A DNA stretch of 6,035 nucleotides from Oscillospiraceae bacterium (lineage in GTDB: Bacteria > Bacillota_A > Clostridia > Saccharofermentanales > Saccharofermentanaceae), in NCBI GenBank assembly GCA_902791885.1, contig CADAXO010000165.1, positions 1 to 6,035 on the forward strand, given 5' to 3'. Under the pieces are notes generated by a model. That model was not told where the DNA came from. It saw nothing but the letters and a program-made list of their open reading frames with translations, and did not search any database. Positions 1-4,940 of the stretch are shown in pieces (the stretch's first letter is position 1; the number at the start of each line of letters is the position of its first letter). Both the position numbers and the translations under genes were made by a program.

Positions 1-731
1 GAAAGAACGATCTGGAAGATGTCGCCTTCCTTGATATGGTGCTTTCCCTTTTCGACCATGTCGCAGAAAGCCTGCTTCTCGAAGAGGGGCGTAACCTCGC
101 CTAAGAGCCTGCCGCTCCTCTCCTCTATCTTCTTGCCGTTATGGAGGAGGTCTACGAGGCCCTTTAAGGTCTCCACAGCGCGGTTGTAACCGTCGTCGCC
201 CTCGTTAAGCTTCATGTTCTCGATAACGATGATCTTCTGCTTTAAGTTGTCGAAGGCGATTACCTTGTCGAAAAGCATCAGGTCAACATCCTTGAAGCCC
301 TCCTCGTCCTCTACGTCGCACTTTGCAGTGGGCTCGCTGTATGTAAGGTAATCGTATGAGAAATAGCCTACAAGTCCGCCTGCGAAAGGAGGGAGATAAT
401 CGAATCTCGGGCTCTTGTAGCCGCTCATAATCCTGCGAAGTTCTGCGGAAGGATCCGTCGTCTCGATCTTCTCGTCTCCGATCTTCAGGATGCCGTCTTT
501 ACAGGTGATGAGCTCTCTGGGGTTGAAGCCTAAGAATGTATAGCGTCCCCAAGTCTCATTAGCCTGTGCCGACTCGAGCATGTAAACGTGATCTGAAGCA
601 TTCTTTAAGATCTTCAGAGCTTCGATCGGAGTCGTGAAGTCGGATAAGATCTCGAGGCTTACAGGCAGCACGTCGTACTTACCTTCAGCGGCGATCTTTC
701 TAACCTCTTCAATAGTAGGTCTGATCTGCAT
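1..731 (-). CDS. trpE: Anthranilate synthase component I, N-terminal part (runs off the window)
   Basis: TrpE converts chorismate to anthranilate, the first committed step of tryptophan synthesis, using ammonia delivered by the TrpG glutamine amidotransferase subunit. About 243 codons are visible; the C-terminal half, with most of the chorismate-binding fold, lies outside the window. Reading right to left, the N-terminal domain begins MQIRPTIEEV. A YMLESA stretch at residues 50-55 matches the conserved LLES motif of the tryptophan feedback site. FAGGLVGYFSYD follows in mid-protein, and the visible end, VEKGKHHIKEGDIFQIVLS, is the characteristic start of the chorismate-binding domain. The ATG at 729-731 is set by an AGGAGG ribosome binding site at 741-746, nine bases upstream. 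The Trp-specific T-box leader immediately upstream independently supports the assignment and separates it from the paralogue PabB. trpG/trpD would be expected downstream, beyond the window. Confidence 0.95.
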   Translation of the reverse strand, partial: MQIRPTIEEVRKIAAEGKYDVLPVSLEILSDFTTPIEALKILKNASDHVYMLESAQANETWGRYTFLGFNPRELITCKDGILKIGDEKIETTDPSAELRRIMSGYKSPRFDYLPPFAGGLVGYFSYDYLTYSEPTAKCDVEDEEGFKDVDLMLFDKVIAFDNLKQKIIVIENMKLNEGDDGYNRAVETLKGLVDLLHNGKKIEERSGRLLGEVTPLFEKQAFCDMVEKGKHHIKEGDIFQIVL

Positions 732-762
732 TTGTTTTGTCCTCCTTTGTCTGTGTGAGGGC

Positions 763-803
763 AAAAGAAAACGCCCTCAACAGAATTTCTTCTGTCAAGG
801 ACG
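763..803 (-). terminator. T-box-controlled intrinsic terminator upstream of trpE
   Basis: On the minus strand the arms CGTCCTTGACAGAA and TTCTGTTGAGGGCG pair over all 14 positions (three G-U) around a GAAA tetraloop (stem 772-803). The U-tract TTTTCTTTT (763-771) follows directly. The 5' arm contains the CGTCCTT needed by the antiterminator, which is the classical transcriptional T-box switch: charged tRNA favours this hairpin and stops transcription before trpE. Confidence 0.93.
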
Positions 804-832
804 AATAATTACATTATCCGCGGTACCACCTT
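797..832 (-). promoter_or_regulatory. T-box antiterminator
   Basis: The T-box sequence AAGGTGGTACCGCG (819-832) forms the 5' half of the antiterminator. AAGG pairs with CCTT (797-800), TGGTACC is the seven-base bulge that receives the tRNA 3' NCCA end, and GCGGATAAT pairs with ATTATTCGT across a GTA loop. Every helix position pairs, including two G-U wobbles. The CGTCCTT arm is shared with the terminator, so the two structures exclude one another. Confidence 0.93.
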
Positions 833-1031
833 GATTTACAGGATTCCCCGTACACTTAGCAGGATACTATCATATCCCCGGCCTTTAACGGTGCCTGCCG
901 TCGCAGCATTTGACTGCACCCTCAGCGGTCCATTTGACGATCTGTTTCTTACCTGACTCTCAGCACCACAGGCTCTCTGTAAAGGCGTTTATCGTCTTTA
1001 TCTCCGCATCAACGGTTTGCTTTATGGCGGT

Positions 1032-1060
1032 AATTTACCACAGTAAAGTGGAGTTGTAAA
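1032..1060 (-). promoter_or_regulatory. Promoter of the T-box/trpE transcript
   Basis: A -35 TTTACA (1055-1060; 5 of 6 consensus) lies 17 bp from a -10 TAAATT (1032-1037; 4 of 6). The implied start near 1025 is about 20 bases before the base of stem I, where T-box transcripts normally begin. Its position relative to the riboswitch is the main support. Confidence 0.65.
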
Positions 1061-1085
1061 TAGAATATTGGTCTACCGGGGCAAA

Positions 1086-1140
1086 AATGACTACCCCTAA
1101 TGACTACCCAAAGCGGGATTTTGAGACCAAAAAGGTAGTC
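1086..1140. repeat. Direct and inverted GACTACC repeats in the trpE/nuclease intergenic region
   Basis: AATGACTACCC occurs twice in direct orientation (1086-1096 and 1099-1109, 13-bp period). The reverse complement GGTAGTC lies at 1134-1140. Copy two and the inverted copy can form a 7-bp stem with a 25-base loop. The block lies just upstream of the trpE promoter, between divergently read genes, so ordinary transcription termination is not an obvious role. It could be an operator, a remnant of a mobile repeat, or a site linked to the adjacent nuclease gene. No gene is seen in 1061-1235. Confidence 0.6.
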
Positions 1141-1163
1141 GTTTTCGGATAAGGGGCCTCTGT

Positions 1164-1200
1164 TTGTCGAAAAATGTCGAAATTTGTTATCAATTGTCGG
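1164..1200 (+). promoter_or_regulatory. Helically phased TTGTCG-like motifs before the nuclease gene
   Basis: TGTCG starts at 1165, 1175 and 1195, with a degenerate TTTGTTAT in the 1185 register. A protein reading these motifs would meet them on one face of the helix. A weak promoter candidate overlaps: -35 TTGTCG (1164-1169) and -10 TATCAA (1188-1193), each 4 of 6, with an 18-bp spacer. The repeats are visible; the regulatory role is inference. Confidence 0.3.
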
Positions 1201-1204
1201 CTAA

Positions 1205-1224
1205 ATCAGCCCTCCTAAGCTGAT
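1205..1224 (+). other. Hairpin with a CCTCCT loop just before the nuclease start codon
   Basis: ATCAGC (1205-1210) and GCTGAT (1219-1224) form a 6-bp stem around CCTCCTAA. It ends 11 bases before the ATG at 1236, where a ribosome binding site would normally lie, and no purine-rich site is present. It may limit translation of the gene; this is inference from position only. Confidence 0.3.
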
Positions 1225-1235
1225 ATGCTTTGCTT

Positions 1236-2009
1236 ATGAATGAGAAAAAAGTTTTGCAATTGAAAATATCTTATCTGAAATACAAAATCCGCAACCTGCC
1301 AAGAGGATGGATTGGCACCAATCGTGACTTGGATAGAATTGTCATCAATTACGATCCAAAGAATCCAAAAGTATCAAATAAAAGCAGACGCAGATACTGC
1401 CTTACTACAAAGCGCGGAATATATTACAAAAATGGAATCACCAAAAGGAAAATTGCCGAAGCAGAATTGGACATGCTCAATGCCGAGTGGAAAAGCAACT
1501 ATAGAGGCGCACCGGAGATCATTGAGTTCCCGCTTAAGAGAACCAGATTTTTAGGGATTCTGCCAAATCAGTTTTTTGAGGCTAAGCCGAATCAGAATAC
1601 GTACAAGATCAAGAATCCGATACCCTACAAGGGTCAGATATTAAGATCCAAGAATGAACTTCTGACAGTTCAGGCGATTGAGTCTATGGGATTCATGTGG
1701 AAGACGGAGATCTTAATACAGCTCGGTAAATATATCTTCTATCCGGATATAGTCTTCTATGTTCCGTACATCGACAAGGTAATAGCTGTTGAACTGGACG
1801 GAATGATGGAAAAGGATGATTACTATGAACACGCAGAAGAGCGGCGGGCAAAGTATATAAAGGCCGGACTGGTCGAGAACAGGGATGTTATCTTCTTCAG
1901 GATCAGCAATGAGAATGATTTTGATCTTGAGGATCTGAAAGCAATGATAAAATCCGCTATCGAACGTAACGCAGCGGATATATCAACTGACAGCAATTTC
2001 TATGTATAA
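1236..2009 (+). CDS. PD-(D/E)XK nuclease-like protein (DUF559/Vsr-like C-terminal domain)
   Basis: This 257-aa protein has a basic N-terminal half I do not recognise, rich in Lys, Arg and Tyr, and a C-terminal half (about residues 130-240) with the layout of the DUF559/Vsr-type nuclease fold. Visible elements in order are RSKNE (Glu141), KTE (Glu158), YPDIVFY (Asp171), the core strand AVELDG (Glu186, Asp188), then Y..HAEERRAKYIKAGL and VIFFRI. In related families the Asp, the E-x-D/K pair and the following Arg-rich helix build the metal-dependent active site. The ATG at 1236 is chosen over an in-frame TTG at 1230; a stop at 1221-1223 closes the frame, and neither start has a Shine-Dalgarno site. 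The gene is visibly richer in AAA/AAT codons than its neighbours, has no methyltransferase partner, and ends one base from the convergent ohrR-type gene. It is therefore probably an acquired stand-alone nuclease; substrate and role are unknown. Confidence 0.75.
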   Translation: MNEKKVLQLKISYLKYKIRNLPRGWIGTNRDLDRIVINYDPKNPKVSNKSRRRYCLTTKRGIYYKNGITKRKIAEAELDMLNAEWKSNYRGAPEIIEFPLKRTRFLGILPNQFFEAKPNQNTYKIKNPIPYKGQILRSKNELLTVQAIESMGFMWKTEILIQLGKYIFYPDIVFYVPYIDKVIAVELDGMMEKDDYYEHAEERRAKYIKAGLVENRDVIFFRISNENDFDLEDLKAMIKSAIERNAADISTDSNFYV

Positions 2010-2010
2010 G

Positions 2011-2454
2011 TTAAGACTTGCCGCCCAGGAGGACGTAGAGAAGTCTGTAAAGTTCGGCGGCATCCTCGAGTGAGAGATCGACGCAGGCGCTCATCTTCTT
2101 CGGGACGTCGAGGCACTGCTCACGCAGGTCATAGCCCTTTTCGGTGAGCTTGATGATGACGACTCTTTCATCCTCGGGGCTTCTGGATCTTGTTACATAG
2201 CCCTGCTGCTCGAGTTTCTTGAGCATCGGCGTAAGTGTGCCGTTATCGAGGAAAAGTCTTTTTCCGAGGTCGCCGACGGACATGCCGTCCTGCTCCCACA
2301 GTGCCATGAATGTGATGTACTGGGTGTATGTCAGCCCGATCTCCGAAAGTATCGGTGTGTACAGACTGATGATCTCTCTTGATGCCGCATAAAGCGGGAA
2401 ACACAGCTGATTGTCTAACTTCAACGCCTCATACTTGTCTTTCTTTCTGGCCAT
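2011..2454 (-). CDS. ohrR: MarR-family thiol peroxide sensor, OhrR type
   Basis: This 147-aa winged-helix repressor belongs to the OhrR branch of MarR regulators, which release DNA when a reactive cysteine is oxidised by organic hydroperoxides. LDNQLCFPLYAASRE at the N-terminus carries the sensing Cys18. Tyr32 and Tyr43 match the two tyrosines that hydrogen-bond the cysteine in Bacillus OhrR. LGKRLFLDNGTLTPMLKKLE (about 63-82) is the recognition-helix region and SPEDERVVIIKLTEKG the wing. Two further cysteines (114 and 124) lie in the C-terminal helices; Cys124 is about 106 residues after Cys18, similar to the spacing in two-cysteine OhrR proteins, so disulfide sensing is possible. The ATG lies inside the glutathione peroxidase gene, 26 bp before its end, behind GGGGGAG, so the two are probably translationally coupled. 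The gene symbol reflects family similarity; no ohr gene is seen nearby. Confidence 0.88.
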   Translation of the reverse strand: MARKKDKYEALKLDNQLCFPLYAASREIISLYTPILSEIGLTYTQYITFMALWEQDGMSVGDLGKRLFLDNGTLTPMLKKLEQQGYVTRSRSPEDERVVIIKLTEKGYDLREQCLDVPKKMSACVDLSLEDAAELYRLLYVLLGGKS

Positions 2455-2995
2455 TTACGAGCTCCCCCACTGCCTTGACGACCTCCTTCATGTCTTCTGA
2501 AGGTTCGAATCTCCTGACTACATTTCCTTCCCGGTCGACAAGGAACTTGGTGAAGTTCCACTTGATGTCGGGGTTGGTCTTGTAGTTTTTGTCTATCGTC
2601 TTAAGCATAGCACTCATTGCAAGAGCTTTGGGACCTTTTCCGAAACCTTTAAATCCCTGCTGCTCCTTAAGGTAGCCGTATAAGGGCAGTGCGTTCTCGC
2701 CGTTAACATCGGATTTCTTCATCTGAGGGAACTTTGTATTGTACTTAAGAACGCAGAAATCATGGATCTCGTCGTCCGTCCCGGGTGTCTGCCCCGCGAA
2801 CTGGTTGCAGGGGATGTCGATGACTTCGAAGCCCTGCTCGTGGTACTCCTCATACATCTTCTCGATAGGCTCGTAGTGAGGCGTGAAGCCGCAGCCTGTA
2901 GCAGTATTCACTATAAGCATTACCTTGCCTCGAAAAGCTTCAAGCTTCAATTCTTCACCGTTTGTCATGGGTACCGAGTAATCGTAGATAGTCAT
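2429..2995 (-). CDS. Glutathione peroxidase family thiol peroxidase
   Basis: This 188-aa cytoplasmic peroxidase of the GPx/BsaA family reduces hydrogen peroxide and organic or lipid hydroperoxides; bacterial members often use thioredoxin rather than glutathione. The peroxidatic residue is an ordinary cysteine, Cys35, in NTATGCGFTPHY, not selenocysteine. The rest of the catalytic tetrad is present: Gln69 in PCNQFAGQTPG, and Trp146-Asn147 in WNFTKFLVD. Cys63 and Cys81 are additional; Cys81, in DFCVLKYN, is placed where the resolving cysteine of thioredoxin-dependent members lies. The length is normal, with a short C-terminal tail of about 20 residues. The ATG at 2993-2995 is set by AAGGAG at 3004-3009. 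It is the first gene of an operon with the OhrR-type regulator, behind a consensus promoter, which suggests induction by peroxides. Confidence 0.95.
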   Translation of the reverse strand: MTIYDYSVPMTNGEELKLEAFRGKVMLIVNTATGCGFTPHYEPIEKMYEEYHEQGFEVIDIPCNQFAGQTPGTDDEIHDFCVLKYNTKFPQMKKSDVNGENALPLYGYLKEQQGFKGFGKGPKALAMSAMLKTIDKNYKTNPDIKWNFTKFLVDREGNVVRRFEPSEDMKEVVKAVGELVNGQKERQV

Positions 2996-3035
2996 AGGTG
3001 CATCTCCTTCCGGATCGTTATTTGTATTTGTTCAT

Positions 3036-3064
3036 ATTATATTTGACCCAATGTAATTTGTCAA
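3036..3064 (-). promoter_or_regulatory. Consensus sigma-A-type promoter of the gpx-ohrR operon
   Basis: A perfect -35 TTGACA (3059-3064) and a perfect -10 TATAAT (3036-3041) are separated by 17 bp. The predicted start near 3029 leaves a leader of about 34 bases before the gpx ATG. A promoter this strong usually needs a repressor; the operon encodes one. Confidence 0.9.
3043..3064. promoter_or_regulatory. Candidate OhrR/MarR operator inside the gpx promoter
   Basis: TTGAC and GTCAA form an inverted repeat whose arms end at 3043 and 3064. Inside it lies CAAATTACATTG, a CAA-n-TTG dyad reminiscent of the AT-rich OhrR box of Bacillus. It spans the -35 and most of the spacer, where binding would block polymerase. 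Similarity to the OhrR box is partial, so autoregulation is inferred from position and gene order. Confidence 0.45.
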
Positions 3065-3084
3065 CCGCAGAGCCGTGTTAAAAT
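3058..3084 (+). promoter_or_regulatory. Extended -10 promoter of the SGNH hydrolase gene, apparently leaderless
   Basis: TGTTAAAAT (3076-3084) is an extended -10 element with a 5-of-6 hexamer (TAAAAT, 3079-3084). TTGTCA at 3058-3063 (5 of 6) could serve as -35, with a short 15-bp spacer. Six bases separate the -10 from the ATG, so transcription would begin at or next to base 3091. The -35 overlaps that of the opposing gpx promoter, so the two may compete or share a regulator. Confidence 0.55.
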
Positions 3085-3090
3085 AGCATT

Positions 3091-3843
3091 ATGAATAAAA
3101 GAAGATTCAACATTAAAGACGATGCGGTCGCAGTGCTTCTTACAGTAGCGCTGATGTTATCGGGCGCGGTAATGTATATCGTGTCGTCGGATAAGACCGC
3201 GCCGGCGGAGACGACGGAGTCTGCGGTAACATCAGAAACACCGGAGACAGAAGCTTCGGATGTTGAAGAGTCTTCCCGGGAAACAGCCCCCGCAGTCAGG
3301 CAAAATGAACTTCTCGAAGATATGGAAAGCGGCATGTCATTTTGTTTCGTGGGTGACAGCATCACGAGGGGCGAGATCATGAATTTCTCAGAGGGCGGAT
3401 GGACATCTTCATGGCTTGTAAACCTCGAGGAACAGGCACCTGTGGCTGACGTATATGTGGTCGCCATCGGCATCAACGATGTCCTTTTTATAGACAGGCC
3501 GCTCGGGGCCGCATCGGCAGAACAGTTCATCGATAACCTGCAGATGTTCACGGACTTTTTGCTGAGCCGTAACCCTGACGCTAAGTTCTACTACATCACC
3601 CCGTGGCCTTTTCTCAATTTCCCCGAAGAAGCCTACGAGTGCTGTGACGAATTCAGCAACGAAATGAAGGAGTGGTGCGACGATCACGGATACATCTGCA
3701 TCGATCCTTTCGACACGATAATGACAGTCTTAAGCGAAGTGGACACGTCGGTCTATATGTATAACGACTACCATCCGAACGCCCCCGAAGGCATCGGTCT
3801 TTACAGCTACGCGGTACTCCAGGGAGCTAACAGGGCAGACTGA
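3091..3843 (+). CDS. Membrane-anchored SGNH/GDSL-family hydrolase
   Basis: This 250-aa extracytoplasmic esterase-like protein has a short basic N-terminus, one hydrophobic segment (about residues 12-31) acting as signal anchor, and a Thr/Ser/Glu-rich linker (about 35-68). The SGNH domain runs from about residue 80 to the end. Block I is CFVGDSITRG with nucleophile Ser90, block II is the EGGW glycine region, block III is AIGINDV with oxyanion residues Gly127 and Asn129, and block V is NDYHPNAPEG with His228. The residue three before the His, usually Asp, is Asn225; Asp226 is one position later. The family removes acyl groups from cell-wall or plant polysaccharides or lipids; the substrate here is unknown. 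No Shine-Dalgarno site precedes the ATG, but an extended -10 lies six bases upstream, so the message may be leaderless. The gene converges on the lipoprotein gene, with 12 bp between stops. Confidence 0.88.
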   Translation: MNKRRFNIKDDAVAVLLTVALMLSGAVMYIVSSDKTAPAETTESAVTSETPETEASDVEESSRETAPAVRQNELLEDMESGMSFCFVGDSITRGEIMNFSEGGWTSSWLVNLEEQAPVADVYVVAIGINDVLFIDRPLGAASAEQFIDNLQMFTDFLLSRNPDAKFYYITPWPFLNFPEEAYECCDEFSNEMKEWCDDHGYICIDPFDTIMTVLSEVDTSVYMYNDYHPNAPEGIGLYSYAVLQGANRAD

Positions 3844-3861
3844 GTCAGAGTCTGATCAGTC
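3836..3861. other. Dyad across the convergent gene ends, possible weak bidirectional terminator
   Basis: CAGACT (3836-3841) pairs with AGTCTG (3849-3854); alternatively GACTGA (3838-3843) pairs with TCAGTC (3856-3861). The dyad covers both stop codons. Neither strand has a following T-tract, so any termination would be weak or Rho-assisted. Confidence 0.3.
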
Positions 3862-4914
3862 CACTACTCCCCAATCGATAAGATCTACATAAAAGCCGTA
3901 AACAGATGACAGATCATCCATCAAGGGGTCGTTAACATACCACTGACCGTCTTCGCGGACAAGGGTCATAGTCTTCGGAATCCATAACTCGCCGATATCG
4001 GGATCCGCCAGTTCACGCAGGATCTCGTCAGAAGTCATTCCGTCGTCCATCATGTAACGGATCTCTTCATAATCGAGCATCGCGAATGCGACATTTACCG
4101 TCACCTCGTCATCGCTTATAACTTCCATAGAATCGGGATAGATCTCATAGAAGAACGAATCCTCGATAGCCGAACAATATGCATCGTAATCGGGGCCCCA
4201 GATATCGGGATCGTGATCGATAAAATCATAAAGCCCGATAACCATATCGGTGTTGGTCGTATAAAGTGCCGCGCAGATCGCATCGGCATCGAAGTTTACG
4301 ACAGCCTGGCAATAAGCCTCCGCTGCAGCAAGCGCATCGGGATTGGCTGCAAACTCGAACTCCAAAGCGCTGACATAGAAAGCATAGACCGTCTTAAGAT
4401 CCTTGCACTTCTTGTCCTTCACAAGCCACGCATCGTCCTCGAGAACAAAATTAACCGTCAGGGGAACCTCGATCGTATCGGCCTCATCTTCCAGCATATC
4501 GATAAACTCATCCACGCCGCCGGCAGTCACAGCCTCCTCATAAACAGCTTCATAATCAACCATCTCGAACGTTATATCGACACTCGCCTTGCCGTCCTTC
4601 TTGGACACCTGCAGCGAATCGTCGTCAATCTCATACGTTATCGTCCCTGCTATCGCCGCACAGATATCATCATAGCCTTCGGGAAGCTGCTCCTCTTCCC
4701 CCTGCATGTATTCTTCCAGGATCGAGGCACACTCTTCCCCGTCGAAAAGGATATCTTCCAGCGCATCGACGTCCGCATCGGCCACTGCCTCCGCATACTC
4801 TTCCGCGGCCTTAAGCACAGCCTCGCTTCCGTCATCGAAAAGGCTGCATCCGCCGGCCGAAGCTGCGACAGATACGAGTGTAAGAACTGCAATGGTTTTT
4901 CTTAAACGCTTCAT
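3856..4914 (-). CDS. Acidic lipoprotein with two copies of one domain, function unknown
   Basis: This 352-aa exported protein has a type II signal peptide: basic start MKRLRK, a hydrophobic core, and a lipobox-like AGGC with Cys23 as the lipidated residue. The mature part is strongly acidic and consists of two tandem homologous units, about residues 31-187 and 192-348, offset by 161-162 residues. Matching blocks include AAEEYAEAVADADVDAL against AAEAYCQAVVNFDADAI, YEIDDDSLQV against YEIYPDSMEV, and TVYAFYVSALEFE against SVYGFYVDLIDWG. The alternation of helix, strands and a W-x-V strand resembles NTF2-like/DUF4878- or DUF5105-type lipoproteins of Clostridia, but I cannot assign a family. The ATG at 4912-4914 has GGAGG at 4925-4929. 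It is probably the last gene of the operon that begins right of the window, 26 bp after the small protein gene. Confidence 0.88.
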   Translation of the reverse strand: MKRLRKTIAVLTLVSVAASAGGCSLFDDGSEAVLKAAEEYAEAVADADVDALEDILFDGEECASILEEYMQGEEEQLPEGYDDICAAIAGTITYEIDDDSLQVSKKDGKASVDITFEMVDYEAVYEEAVTAGGVDEFIDMLEDEADTIEVPLTVNFVLEDDAWLVKDKKCKDLKTVYAFYVSALEFEFAANPDALAAAEAYCQAVVNFDADAICAALYTTNTDMVIGLYDFIDHDPDIWGPDYDAYCSAIEDSFFYEIYPDSMEVISDDEVTVNVAFAMLDYEEIRYMMDDGMTSDEILRELADPDIGELWIPKTMTLVREDGQWYVNDPLMDDLSSVYGFYVDLIDWGVVD

Positions 4915-4940
4915 AAAAAGTGTGCCTCCGTAATAGTGTT

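Larger units (their letters stand above)
732..1025 (-). promoter_or_regulatory. T-box riboswitch leader of trpE, tryptophan specifier (UGG)
   Basis: This untranslated leader senses uncharged tRNA-Trp and controls read-through into trpE. Stem I can be drawn in full. GCGG (1004-1007) pairs with CCGC (925-928), and GACGAT (991-996) pairs with ATCGTC (936-941). Between these helices lies an internal specifier loop, AGATAAA (997-1003) opposite AAATGGA (929-935). The UGG codon at 930-932, followed by A, is in the usual specifier position and equals the Trp codon. An AGAGAG motif (973-978) and an apical GGTG-containing loop closed by CCTG/CAGG also fit the family. Further stems follow, including GGTGC/GCACC and GGATA/TATCC, then the T-box sequence AAGGTGGTACCGCG at 819-832. 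The roughly 290-nt length is normal for a T-box. The start is inferred from the promoter, not measured. Confidence 0.95.

Noticed and set aside
634..834. Plus-strand ORF of 66 codons opposite the trpE start and leader
   Set aside because: It lies antisense to a certain CDS and across the T-box terminator, and has no ribosome binding site or recognisable protein features.
1102..1140. GACTACC/GGTAGTC stem as an intrinsic terminator
   Set aside because: The loop is 25 bases, the tail has only four T, and no upstream gene in this window is read into it on the plus strand.
1086..1200. CRISPR-like array
   Set aside because: The units are only 5-11 bp with spacing of 10-20 bp, and there are no spacers or cas genes.
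1230..1238. TTG at 1230 as the nuclease start
   Set aside because: An ATG two codons later is equally placed with no ribosome binding site favouring the TTG; the choice changes only two residues.
2876..2900. Selenocysteine (UGA) at the glutathione peroxidase active site
   Set aside because: The active-site codon is an ordinary Cys codon in an uninterrupted frame.
2379..3046. Plus-strand ORFs opposite gpx-ohrR
   Set aside because: They overlap genes with intact catalytic motifs on the other strand and have no start signals.
3078..3687. Two minus-strand ORFs opposite the SGNH hydrolase
   Set aside because: The SGNH catalytic blocks are all on the plus frame; the minus frames are low-complexity Ser/Thr/Ala or featureless.
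4213..4905. Plus-strand ORF of 230 codons opposite the lipoprotein
   Set aside because: It is a long open frame created by the codon bias of the lipoprotein gene (GAT/ATC-rich). The minus-strand frame has a signal peptide, lipobox, ribosome binding site and internal homology, and the plus frame has none of these.
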